Of a stretch of DNA of 6,154 nucleotides, positions 1-5,602 are shown piece by piece (the stretch's first letter is position 1; every line of letters begins with the position of its first letter). Source of the DNA: Fibrobacterota bacterium (GTDB lineage Bacteria > Fibrobacterota > Chitinivibrionia > Chitinivibrionales > JANQEN01); NCBI GenBank assembly GCA_030619215.1, contig JAUXBV010000222.1:1-6154 (forward strand), given 5' to 3'. The notes under the pieces are model-generated. The model was not told where the DNA came from and searched no databases. It saw nothing but the letters and a program-made list of their open reading frames with translations. A program made the translations under genes and the position numbers.

Positions 1-1545
1 AAACAGGTTACCGCAGATAAAATTAACAGCTTTTTCAAGCCTATTGACAATCTTCTCAATGCACTTGGGGCAACTTTGAAGCCAACTCAAACGGGTCACG
101 GCAGCACCAATCAGATACAGGCTTTAACTGACAATATATATAAAGCAATTGTTGATTCAAGAAGCTCTATGACTGACGAAATTGCAGCACTTTCGCAGGA
201 TATAATCAAAAATGTGGAGAGTAAAAAAGGATATAGTATTGGCAATATTAATGCCGCTATAAAGAGGCTTATTGATATTGTCAACTCACTTAATAATAAA
301 CTTTCACCTTTACTCACCTCAGAAAAAGCTCCTATTGAAAATGCGTTTCGAGATATTCTGCAGCATTTCAACACAGCATCCGCTCACTGGTCTAAAGAAA
401 GCACTACTGCCCTATCCAATATGGAACAGCACTTTACGAATATTGTACAGGAGCTTAAAGAGAGTTTTTCTCAATCCATTATACAGCAGTCAACAGCGCA
501 GAAAGATATCAAAGGCCGGCTGGACTCATTTCTCTTTAAAACTGTGCAGAGTTCAGTTTCTGAGACAGTTGATACTGTCAGGCAATTAACTTCACAGATT
601 TCGAATCATTTCAAATCACCCCGGTTTTCTTCCCTTGAAAACCTGCAGCAACAATTGCAGTCTACATTTAAAACAGTTGAATCCTCCATGAAAAGTATGA
701 TGATTAACCTGCGAAATACTATTTCCGGTGCTGAAGAAAAATTTATTAACAGTATACATGAGCTTCAAAAAGGTGAAAGCAGCCAGGCAACAGTGTCTAA
801 AAATATACAATCCATTGCGAACCGCCTTTCCTACGATATTTCCCGCATCCTTGACAACACTCTTAAGGAAATGTTGATGCTTCTTGAAAAAATGGCAAAG
901 GAAGTTGAAAAAAATCCGGAACACCTTTTACGCCAACTCAACAATACTGTGATTCAGACAAAACAGGAGATTGACCAGCTTATTAGAACGATAAATAGAC
1001 AGATTGTAAATCTATCCTCGCGTGCGGAAAGGGCTTTTGATACGACTCTACCAGATGGAATACGCCGGCAGGTGGAGACAGCTCTTTCCCAGCTTGAAAC
1101 ATTGCAGCTTCTGGCAAAACCAACACCAACAAGCGAAGGACAGCAGCAGATACTCTCTTTACCTATGAAAATTGGCGATGAATGGACTGATGTCAATATC
1201 CTGCTGATAAAGAAAAGGGATAAAAGGAAAAGTAAGATCAGCAGCGACAAGTTTGCGGTACGTATGTATGTATCCCCTTCCCAATGCGGCCCCATTATTG
1301 TAAACATGGATTATCATGTTAAACACAAACTGACGGTCAGAATCGAGTTCGAGAAGAATGACGCCCGTAACTGGTTCAATAAATATAAAGAACAGCTTAT
1401 TACTGCACTTAGGGAAAGCGGGATGTCGCTAGTTGCCTTATCATTGGAATCAGCACCTCGCAAAGAACCAGCCAAAAAAATAGAGCAGCCAACATTACCT
1501 GTCATAAAAGGTAAAAGAAGGTCGAAAATCGATATTAGTATTTAG
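1..1545 (+). CDS. Long coiled-coil protein with FliK C-terminal-like domain (5' end outside window)
   Basis: The reading frame is open from the first base with no stop before the TTG at 76, so that TTG is very probably an internal Leu codon and the gene starts upstream; 514 residues are visible. Residues 1 to about 350 are Gln/Ser/Asn/Lys-rich amphipathic helix with few Pro or Gly, as in a long coiled coil, and show no signal peptide or membrane segment. A short motif (ETLQLLAKP) leads into a compact domain at about 381-490. There, VSPSQCGPIIV, LTVRIEF and a helix ending in LRESGMSLVALSLES follow the pattern of the FliK/Flg_hook C-terminal domain (LxPxxLGxVxV, then LxVxF, then LxxxLxxxG). The tail is basic (KGKRRSK). 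In flagellated bacteria this domain controls hook length; related non-flagellar proteins such as Bacillus YlqG exist with unknown function. No flagellar or FlhB-like gene follows. The domain call is by eye and moderate; the cellular role is unknown. Confidence 0.7.
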   Translation, partial: KQVTADKINSFFKPIDNLLNALGATLKPTQTGHGSTNQIQALTDNIYKAIVDSRSSMTDEIAALSQDIIKNVESKKGYSIGNINAAIKRLIDIVNSLNNKLSPLLTSEKAPIENAFRDILQHFNTASAHWSKESTTALSNMEQHFTNIVQELKESFSQSIIQQSTAQKDIKGRLDSFLFKTVQSSVSETVDTVRQLTSQISNHFKSPRFSSLENLQQQLQSTFKTVESSMKSMMINLRNTISGAEEKFINSIHELQKGESSQATVSKNIQSIANRLSYDISRILDNTLKEMLMLLEKMAKEVEKNPEHLLRQLNNTVIQTKQEIDQLIRTINRQIVNLSSRAERAFDTTLPDGIRRQVETALSQLETLQLLAKPTPTSEGQQQILSLPMKIGDEWTDVNILLIKKRDKRKSKISSDKFAVRMYVSPSQCGPIIVNMDYHVKHKLTVRIEFEKNDARNWFNKYKEQLITALRESGMSLVALSLESAPRKEPAKKIEQPTLPVIKGKRRSKIDISI

Positions 1546-1674
1546 TACCTTAGAAATAATTTTCTGCGTTTTTTTACCCTGAAGGGCATAAGAGCTACTA
1601 AGAAATACCCTAAAGGGCACTTTGTATATTTCTAAGTATCTCTTTATGGCAGAAAATTATTTCGTGAAGGTACT
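1544..1674. repeat. 131-bp near-palindrome, MITE-like element or giant hairpin
   Basis: Nested inverted repeats span the element. The outermost arms AGTACCTT (1544-1551) and AAGGTACT (1667-1674) are perfect. A further 15 perfect pairs join 1553-1567 to 1649-1663. An inner arm at 1587-1607 pairs with 1627-1648 at about 19 positions. That gives about 42 pairs with a 19-nt bulge (1568-1586) and a 19-nt apical loop (1608-1626). The bulge and loop carry near-identical copies of TACCCTRAAGGGCA (1575-1588 and 1606-1619). The left end overlaps the TAG stop (1543-1545) of the FliK-like gene. No clear target-site duplication and no coding capacity are seen. It may be a non-autonomous transposon remnant, a dispersed chromosomal repeat or a transcript-end structure. 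The inverted repeat itself is directly visible; its nature is inference. Confidence 0.8.
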
Positions 1675-1751
1675 TATCCAGTTTATCTGGGTTAGGATTT
1701 TATAAAATACCCAAGTGTCCTAAAAGTATTATTCTCATTTTTTATAACCAC

Positions 1752-1779
1752 TTTTCAATTTATATTCCTAACTTATAAA
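1752..1779 (+). promoter_or_regulatory. Possible sigma-70-type promoter for the EEP gene
   Basis: TTTTCA (4 of 6 matches to TTGACA) is followed after 16 nt by TATAAA (5 of 6 matches to TATAAT). It would give a leader of roughly 100 nt. The region is AT-rich, so such matches arise easily by chance; treat it as a candidate only. Confidence 0.25.
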
Positions 1780-1872
1780 AATTGTGTCTATCAATTATTA
1801 ACACACATACTCTTATTTGTATTACTCCTCACAGTGAAAAAGGATTGCTTTTTAAATACAAACAAATAATTG

Positions 1873-1880
1873 AAAGGAGA
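1873..1880 (+). promoter_or_regulatory. Shine-Dalgarno site that sets the EEP start at 1888
   Basis: AAAGGAGA lies 7-8 nt before ATG 1888. The longer in-frame TTG at 1870 overlaps the site itself and has no ribosome-binding site of its own, so the ATG is the start. An upstream ATTACTCCT (1821-1829) is complementary to the core AGGAG plus the following TAAT with a 3-nt bulge, so the site could be masked in the transcript. Confidence 0.8.
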
Positions 1881-1887
1881 CTTAATA

Positions 1888-2886
1888 ATGTCCTTACGTA
1901 TCTGCTCTTACAATATCGAATGGTTCAACCACCTGTTTAACAAGGATAATACTCTTAAAGACGGCAATGACGAAAAAAAAAGAATAGCAGCAATCTCTAA
2001 GGTTTTAAAACAGGTAGATCCTGATTTGCTGGGAATTATCGAAGGCCCTAATACAACGGTCGATGGCCTGCAGTCTACTGTTGTAAAGCTGGAGAATTTT
2101 GTACAGAGCGAGAATCTGCCCATCAATAAAGCGATGACCGGGTTCATTTCGCCGGGAACCCAGGAGATAGCCATTCTTTACAATCCGGGCAAACTCACCA
2201 TTGAGCACGCACCGGGCGGCAAGGCTGATTCAAAAGGTAACCCCCCATTCAACGGGCAGTTTTTCCATGACACCGACAATGATCGTATAAAGGAAGTTTA
2301 CAAACATTACAGGCCGCCACTGGAAGCGCTTGTAAAGGTCAACAATACTAATAAAGAATTTAAAGTGCTTGTCGCGCATACCAAGTCAAAAGGCATTTTC
2401 AGCAGTGTGGACATGCTTCACTGGGAAAGGGAGAATCATAGAAACCGCCTCAAGCTTTTTGCGGAATGCGAATGGATCCGCAGAAGAGTAGAAGAATGGC
2501 TAAAAGAAGAAAGCAAGGTTGTGGTCATGGGTGATTTTAATGACGGTCCCGGGATGGATTTTTATGAAATGAAATACGGCCGCAGTGCAGTTGAGACGGT
2601 TATGGGCGATATTTTCAATCCTGCTCAGATATTGAACAGCTTTAGCGGAAAGCCAAAATGGACGTACCATGGGTGGAAACCGTCTACTGTTCGTTTCGAG
2701 GACCGTATGACCGGAACATTTGTCACTGTTCTGCTGGACTATATTTTAACATCACAAAACCTGGAGGTCGTCGAAGGCTCCTATAAAATCTGGAATCCTT
2801 TTGACAACGAAGAGGCGGAGCCGCTAAAAAAAGATCTGATGAAAGCTTCCGACCATTTTCCGGTATCTGTGGATTTGGATTTGTAA
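1888..2886 (+). CDS. Endonuclease/exonuclease/phosphatase (EEP) family protein
   Basis: The 332-residue product has the ordered active-site motifs of the Mg-dependent EEP fold (DNase I, exonuclease III, sphingomyelinase, inositol phosphatase relatives). They are SYNIEWF with Asn9, LLGIIEG with the metal-binding Glu52, YRPPLEALV with Arg142, VLVAHTKSKG with His164, VVVMGDFNDG with Asp216 and Asn218, LLDYILTS with Asp284, and SDHFPVSVDL with Asp322-His323 at the C terminus. All expected catalytic residues appear present, so it should be an active phosphodiesterase or nuclease. There is no signal peptide or membrane segment, pointing to a cytoplasmic location. The start is the ATG with a strong Shine-Dalgarno site. 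It stands alone: the FliK-like gene is 340 bp upstream beyond the inverted repeat, and the next gene converges. The substrate (DNA, RNA or a phosphoester) cannot be read from the sequence. Confidence 0.9.
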   Translation: MSLRICSYNIEWFNHLFNKDNTLKDGNDEKKRIAAISKVLKQVDPDLLGIIEGPNTTVDGLQSTVVKLENFVQSENLPINKAMTGFISPGTQEIAILYNPGKLTIEHAPGGKADSKGNPPFNGQFFHDTDNDRIKEVYKHYRPPLEALVKVNNTNKEFKVLVAHTKSKGIFSSVDMLHWERENHRNRLKLFAECEWIRRRVEEWLKEESKVVVMGDFNDGPGMDFYEMKYGRSAVETVMGDIFNPAQILNSFSGKPKWTYHGWKPSTVRFEDRMTGTFVTVLLDYILTSQNLEVVEGSYKIWNPFDNEEAEPLKKDLMKASDHFPVSVDLDL

Positions 2887-2918
2887 TGTAATTTTAATAA
2901 TATATGATATTGGGTTAA
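2887..2918. other. Short convergent intergenic gap without a clear terminator
   Basis: Only 32 bp separate the stop codons of the EEP gene and the thioredoxin gene. The gap is almost entirely A/T and contains just a weak AATAT-ATG-ATATT inverted repeat. No GC-rich stem followed by a T-run is visible on either strand, so transcripts from the two sides may overlap or end by another mechanism. Confidence 0.5.
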
Positions 2919-3446
2919 TTATTCTTCTTTACTACCGGTACTATCGGCAGTGTCGGCAGTGTCGGTACTATCCATATCCTTGTGGAGTACCTTATTTAAA
3001 GCTGCGATATAAGCCTCTTTCGGCTGTACACCCAGTATTCTTTGGACAACAATTTTATTCTTTATTATAAAAACAGAGGGAATCGAAGCAACGCGGAAGT
3101 AAGATGCGAGGCTTCGGTTTCTATCTACATTGATCTTAATAACTTTAATTTCACCTTTATATTCATCTTTTATCTGATTGATAATAGGCGTTAATATTTT
3201 ACATGGCCCGCACCATACTGCCCAGAATTCAGTAAGCACCGGTATCTTTGAGTGAATTATTTCCTGAACATAATATTGCGAGGAATCCGAAAGTGCCGCA
3301 CTCTTATTACTTTTCCCACTTGTCTGTGAGAAAGAGGTAAAAGCGGTAAAACCTATTAAGTAAAAAAGTAAGAGGAACAACTTGCCTGTTGTTAATTTGT
3401 CCTTTAAAAGCTGGTGACATATACGATTTTTAATTCCCTGCTCCAT
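2919..3446 (-). CDS. Exported thioredoxin-fold protein (WCGPC)
   Basis: The product has 175 residues. A positively charged N-region precedes a hydrophobic stretch at about 23-38 (LFLLLFYLIGFTAF) and a plausible cleavage or anchor zone near FSQTSG. The absence of a Cys there argues against a lipoprotein. The thioredoxin domain follows at about 55-155: EFWAVWCGPCK holds redox Cys79 and Cys82, INVD sits near 105-108, and ASIPSVFI carries the cis-Pro123. It should act in the periplasm as a disulfide oxidoreductase; with the Gly-Pro active-site pair it resembles classical reducing thioredoxin, though direction of electron flow cannot be deduced. The tail (about 157-175) is a low-complexity Asp/Thr/Ala/Ser segment made by a 9-bp tandem repeat. 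The ATG start lies 43 bp inside the end of the upstream outer-membrane gene, with a purine-rich GAAGAGAGA before it. That overlap suggests translational coupling in the mltG cluster. Confidence 0.88.
   Translation of the reverse strand: MEQGIKNRICHQLLKDKLTTGKLFLLLFYLIGFTAFTSFSQTSGKSNKSAALSDSSQYYVQEIIHSKIPVLTEFWAVWCGPCKILTPIINQIKDEYKGEIKVIKINVDRNRSLASYFRVASIPSVFIIKNKIVVQRILGVQPKEAYIAALNKVLHKDMDSTDTADTADSTGSKEE
2945..2962. repeat. 9-bp tandem repeat in the thioredoxin gene tail
   Basis: CGGCAGTGT occurs twice in direct succession (2945-2953 and 2954-2962) and is followed by a diverged third unit, CGGTACTAT. In the minus-strand protein it encodes the acidic D-T-A-D-T-A run near the C terminus. 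The unit is a multiple of three, so copy-number change would keep the frame. Confidence 0.75.
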
Positions 3447-4249
3447 CCCATTCTCTCTTCAGTTACATAATCGGCAAGTTTCTGTAAAAATATGTCTTTT
3501 GCGTCAAGCTCAATATAGAACGTAGGAACGAACGCCCACCTTATTCCAATATTAAATATACCTTTTAGAGGGTTGGCATAGTGATCCGACCCCCTGTCTT
3601 TCTGATTCAGGGCGCAATCATATTCAAACGCAATGGCAAGCTCCTCATTTATCCCGAAATCCAGTCCAACATAACAGTTCGGCCACTTGACATTTCTAAT
3701 ATCTTCCCAGGTAAAGTTTACCGCGCCATGCAGGCCCAGTTGCATTTTTCGAAAAAGGAGATAGTTCTTACTCAATGCAAGGAATAGTCCCTGTGATTTA
3801 TAAACGTAGCCGGTATAGTTTTCAGGTTCAATACCTCCGTATCCCTGATGATCATATCCGATGGCTATACCCGGTATAAAGTAGGACTCTTCAAAAATGC
3901 GGTATTTGATTAAAGCGCCGGGATAGGGATTTCCCTTTACTCTTCCCCTTCCGACAATCCCATCACCGCCATAACTTACACCAATATTGAGGCGGTCGGT
4001 TATACCAACAGTGACACTCATCAGGAGGCCGCAACCGCTGATATCCTCATCTCCGCTTGGATAAATACGCGTTTCAAAATCGAAATGCGCCCGCGGAAGA
4101 ATACCTGCCGTATGTGCATCAATAAGGCGTCGCGGCTGAATCATTCCCTCCTCTGCGGGTTCCTCTTCCTGGGCAACGGTACTAATCCAAAAGAATAATA
4201 GTGATACGGGAATAATTAACAAATGCAAATATCTCTTTCGGTATCTCAC
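3404..4249 (-). CDS. Probable outer-membrane beta-barrel protein, YjbH-like
   Basis: The product has 281 residues. A signal peptide is clear: MRYRKRY, a hydrophobic core at 8-24, and likely cleavage after STVAQ before the acidic EEEPAEE. The mature part alternates polar and hydrophobic residues with repeated aromatic-Gly turns (IGVSYGGDG, PGIAIGYDHQGYGG, YVGLDFGI, IGIRWAF) and ends in IVYVTSF; the final Phe fits the C-terminal beta-signal recognised by the BAM machinery. The segment around residues 105-165 (NPYPGALIKYRIF, FLALSKNY) recalls YjbH-type or related short barrels seen by eye in FCB-group genomes, but this family call is tentative. The GTG start overlaps the TGA of mltG as GTGA, preceded by AAGGAG at 5 nt spacing within the last mltG codons, so translation is probably coupled. 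Its function is unknown; the neighbours suggest a cell-envelope role. Confidence 0.75.
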   Translation of the reverse strand: MRYRKRYLHLLIIPVSLLFFWISTVAQEEEPAEEGMIQPRRLIDAHTAGILPRAHFDFETRIYPSGDEDISGCGLLMSVTVGITDRLNIGVSYGGDGIVGRGRVKGNPYPGALIKYRIFEESYFIPGIAIGYDHQGYGGIEPENYTGYVYKSQGLFLALSKNYLLFRKMQLGLHGAVNFTWEDIRNVKWPNCYVGLDFGINEELAIAFEYDCALNQKDRGSDHYANPLKGIFNIGIRWAFVPTFYIELDAKDIFLQKLADYVTEERMGWSRELKIVYVTSF

Positions 4250-5274
4250 TTATTCTCCTTCTTTTTTTTCAATTTCCGGAGGTAATTTTTCCTGCGGATA
4301 TCGTTTTTTTTCCGGTCATGCTGATAATGCGTAACGGAAAAATCATGCGCGCCTGATCCATCCCATTTAGCGACAAAGTACAACTCCCTGGTTTCCATTG
4401 GGGAAATAGCTGCCGCCAGCGCACCCTTACCCGACGAGCAGATCGGTCCCGGTGGAAGCCCCACATGTACACGGGTGTTATACGGTGAAAGGTTCTTCAG
4501 CTCGGAAACGCGCAACGGCCCTGAAAATTTCTTCAACGCATAGCGTACAGTTGGATCGGCGCCAAGCTGTATGTTCAATCTAAGCCTGTTGTGAAAAACA
4601 CCTGAAATGCGGGTACGCTCCTCAGGAAGCGTTGCTTCCTTTTCAATAATCGAAGCTAAAGTGGCTATCTCTGCCCGGGTAAATTTCCTGCTCAATTCCG
4701 TTTGCGGGATTGAATTGTATTCCTCCATAAACTGCCTGACCATACGCGCAATAATCTCTTCTGATTTTGCTTCAGGTCTGAATCGGTATGTATTGGGAAA
4801 AAGATATCCTTCAAGTGAAACAACCGAAAGGCCCAGCTTATTAATGAACTCCTCATCATTGCATAGCCTGGTAAATTCAGCCGTATCTATTTCAAATACC
4901 TCCGCAACCTTTGATGCTGTCTGCTCAATTATCAGGCCCTCAGGTATTGTTATGCATGTATCAATCGGCTCAGCATGGAGAAGCTTCTTTGCAGCGCTAA
5001 TTATCCCCTCATGTTCATAAAATCTGTATCTGCCGGCCTGTACGCTTTTTTCCAGATCCTTCACTTTTATCCATAATAAAAAAAACTTTATACCCGGAAT
5101 GACATCTTTCTCTTTTAAAACGCCGGCAATTGACCGAACCGACGTACCAGGCTCTACTATAACTGTAATCTCCTTTCCCTGTTCCTTCAGGGGAATAAAA
5201 AAAGTCAGCAGGCCTGTAATACCAATAAATAGTATCCCAAACAATAATAAAAATATTTTTCTTTTTTGCAGCAT
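4246..5274 (-). CDS. mltG: Endolytic peptidoglycan transglycosylase MltG
   Basis: MltG is an inner-membrane enzyme that cleaves nascent glycan strands in the periplasm and so helps set strand length. From ATG 5274 the protein has 342 residues, close to the usual family length, and opens with KRK plus one membrane helix (about residues 7-26). A LysM-like segment (VIVEPGTSVRSIAGVLKE onward) follows. The YceG core holds LEGYLFPNTYRF, ASIIEKEA with the Glu equivalent to the E. coli catalytic residue at about 211, NRLRLNIQLGADPTVRYAL, SPYNTRVHVGLPPGPICS, and the late YFVAKWDGSGAHDFSVTHYQH. The tail is Lys-rich and encodes the Shine-Dalgarno site of the next gene. No good Shine-Dalgarno site precedes ATG 5274. 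An alternative TTG at 5376 would add 34 residues with a second hydrophobic helix and also lacks one. The enzyme assignment is firm; the start is not. Confidence 0.93.
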   Translation of the reverse strand: MLQKRKIFLLLFGILFIGITGLLTFFIPLKEQGKEITVIVEPGTSVRSIAGVLKEKDVIPGIKFFLLWIKVKDLEKSVQAGRYRFYEHEGIISAAKKLLHAEPIDTCITIPEGLIIEQTASKVAEVFEIDTAEFTRLCNDEEFINKLGLSVVSLEGYLFPNTYRFRPEAKSEEIIARMVRQFMEEYNSIPQTELSRKFTRAEIATLASIIEKEATLPEERTRISGVFHNRLRLNIQLGADPTVRYALKKFSGPLRVSELKNLSPYNTRVHVGLPPGPICSSGKGALAAAISPMETRELYFVAKWDGSGAHDFSVTHYQHDRKKNDIRRKNYLRKLKKKKENK

Positions 5275-5506
5275 ACGTATAAAAATCAGAATCGAGTAAA
5301 AAACATATCCCGGTATAGCAAGACAAAAGAGAATACCGGTAAACCAGGTTCTATATACTATTTTGAAAGGATTCAAAACGTAATAATTCTCAATCTTATG
5401 TTCTGTTGAAACAAACCGATATTGTACTTTTCTCTATTATTTACCTATCCTCAAAATATTTTGATTCTGTTCATTTGGCAAGAATGAATTGTCAATTTTT
5501 AGGGAT

Positions 5507-5515
5507 ATTATAACA
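5507..5515 (-). promoter_or_regulatory. Candidate extended -10 promoter for the mltG cluster
   Basis: On the minus strand TGTTATAAT is a perfect match to the extended -10 form TGNTATAAT. The matching -35 position (TATCTT) is poor, which extended -10 promoters tolerate. Transcription would start near 5500 and run into mltG, the outer-membrane gene and the thioredoxin gene. AT-rich context makes chance matches common. Confidence 0.4.
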
Positions 5516-5539
5516 AGATATAGTATTAGAAGATATATT

Positions 5540-5554
5540 AATATACAGTATATT
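5540..5554. promoter_or_regulatory. 15-bp palindrome overlapping a second possible promoter
   Basis: AATATAC-A-GTATATT has perfect 7-bp arms around one central base, the shape of an operator half-site pair. It overlaps the -10 (TATATT) of a possible minus-strand promoter whose -35 is TTGATA (5562-5567), with a 16-nt spacer. It may be a regulator site for the mltG cluster, but an A/T-only context makes coincidence plausible. Confidence 0.3.
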
Positions 5555-5602
5555 CGAATTTTATCAACCTGAAGAGCTGCTTTACCCCATTATTTATTAT
5601 TA

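Larger units (their letters stand above)
1675..1887 (+). other. AT-rich intergenic leader of the EEP gene
   Basis: This stretch has no credible small gene on either strand. It contains a 12-bp perfect palindrome ATTTTATAAAAT at 1697-1708, flanked by GGGT (1689-1692) and ACCC (1709-1712), which is a weak hairpin at best. It also holds a possible promoter and, nearer the EEP start, complementary segments described separately. Beyond these nothing recognisable is seen. Confidence 0.55.
5275..5602. other. AT-rich region upstream of mltG
   Basis: From 5275 to 5433 the mltG frame remains open and encodes a hydrophobic stretch (FTGILFCLAIPGYVFYSI), with a TTG at 5376 as the only usual start codon. 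A TAG at 5434-5436 closes it. The rest, 5437-5602, is very A/T-rich, with candidate minus-strand promoters and a 15-bp palindrome. No RNA gene, no strong terminator for the zinc-finger gene ending at 5603 and no other ORF worth calling are visible. Confidence 0.5.

Noticed and set aside
76..78. TTG as the start of the FliK-like gene
   Set aside because: The same frame is open to base 1 and the residues before it read as continuous protein; no ribosome-binding site precedes the TTG.
616..924. Minus-strand open frame inside the FliK-like gene
   Set aside because: It lies antisense to a clearly coding coiled-coil region, with no ribosome-binding site or recognisable domain.
1575..1619. Two TACCCTRAAGGGCA copies as a CRISPR-like array
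   Set aside because: There are just two short copies, both inside the larger inverted repeat, with no regular spacer series and no cas genes.
1870..1872. TTG as the start of the EEP gene
   Set aside because: It overlaps the Shine-Dalgarno site that serves ATG 1888, and the six extra residues do not belong to the EEP fold.
2887..2918. Bidirectional terminator between the convergent genes
   Set aside because: Only a 5-bp A/T stem is present, without GC pairs or a clean T-run.
2986..2994. AGTACCTTA matching the end of the 131-bp inverted repeat
   Set aside because: It is a 9-bp match inside the thioredoxin coding sequence with no second arm, so it is best read as chance.
4607..5020. Plus-strand 137-codon open frame opposite mltG
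   Set aside because: It is antisense to conserved MltG motifs; its Ser-rich composition is what the reverse reading of mltG codons gives.
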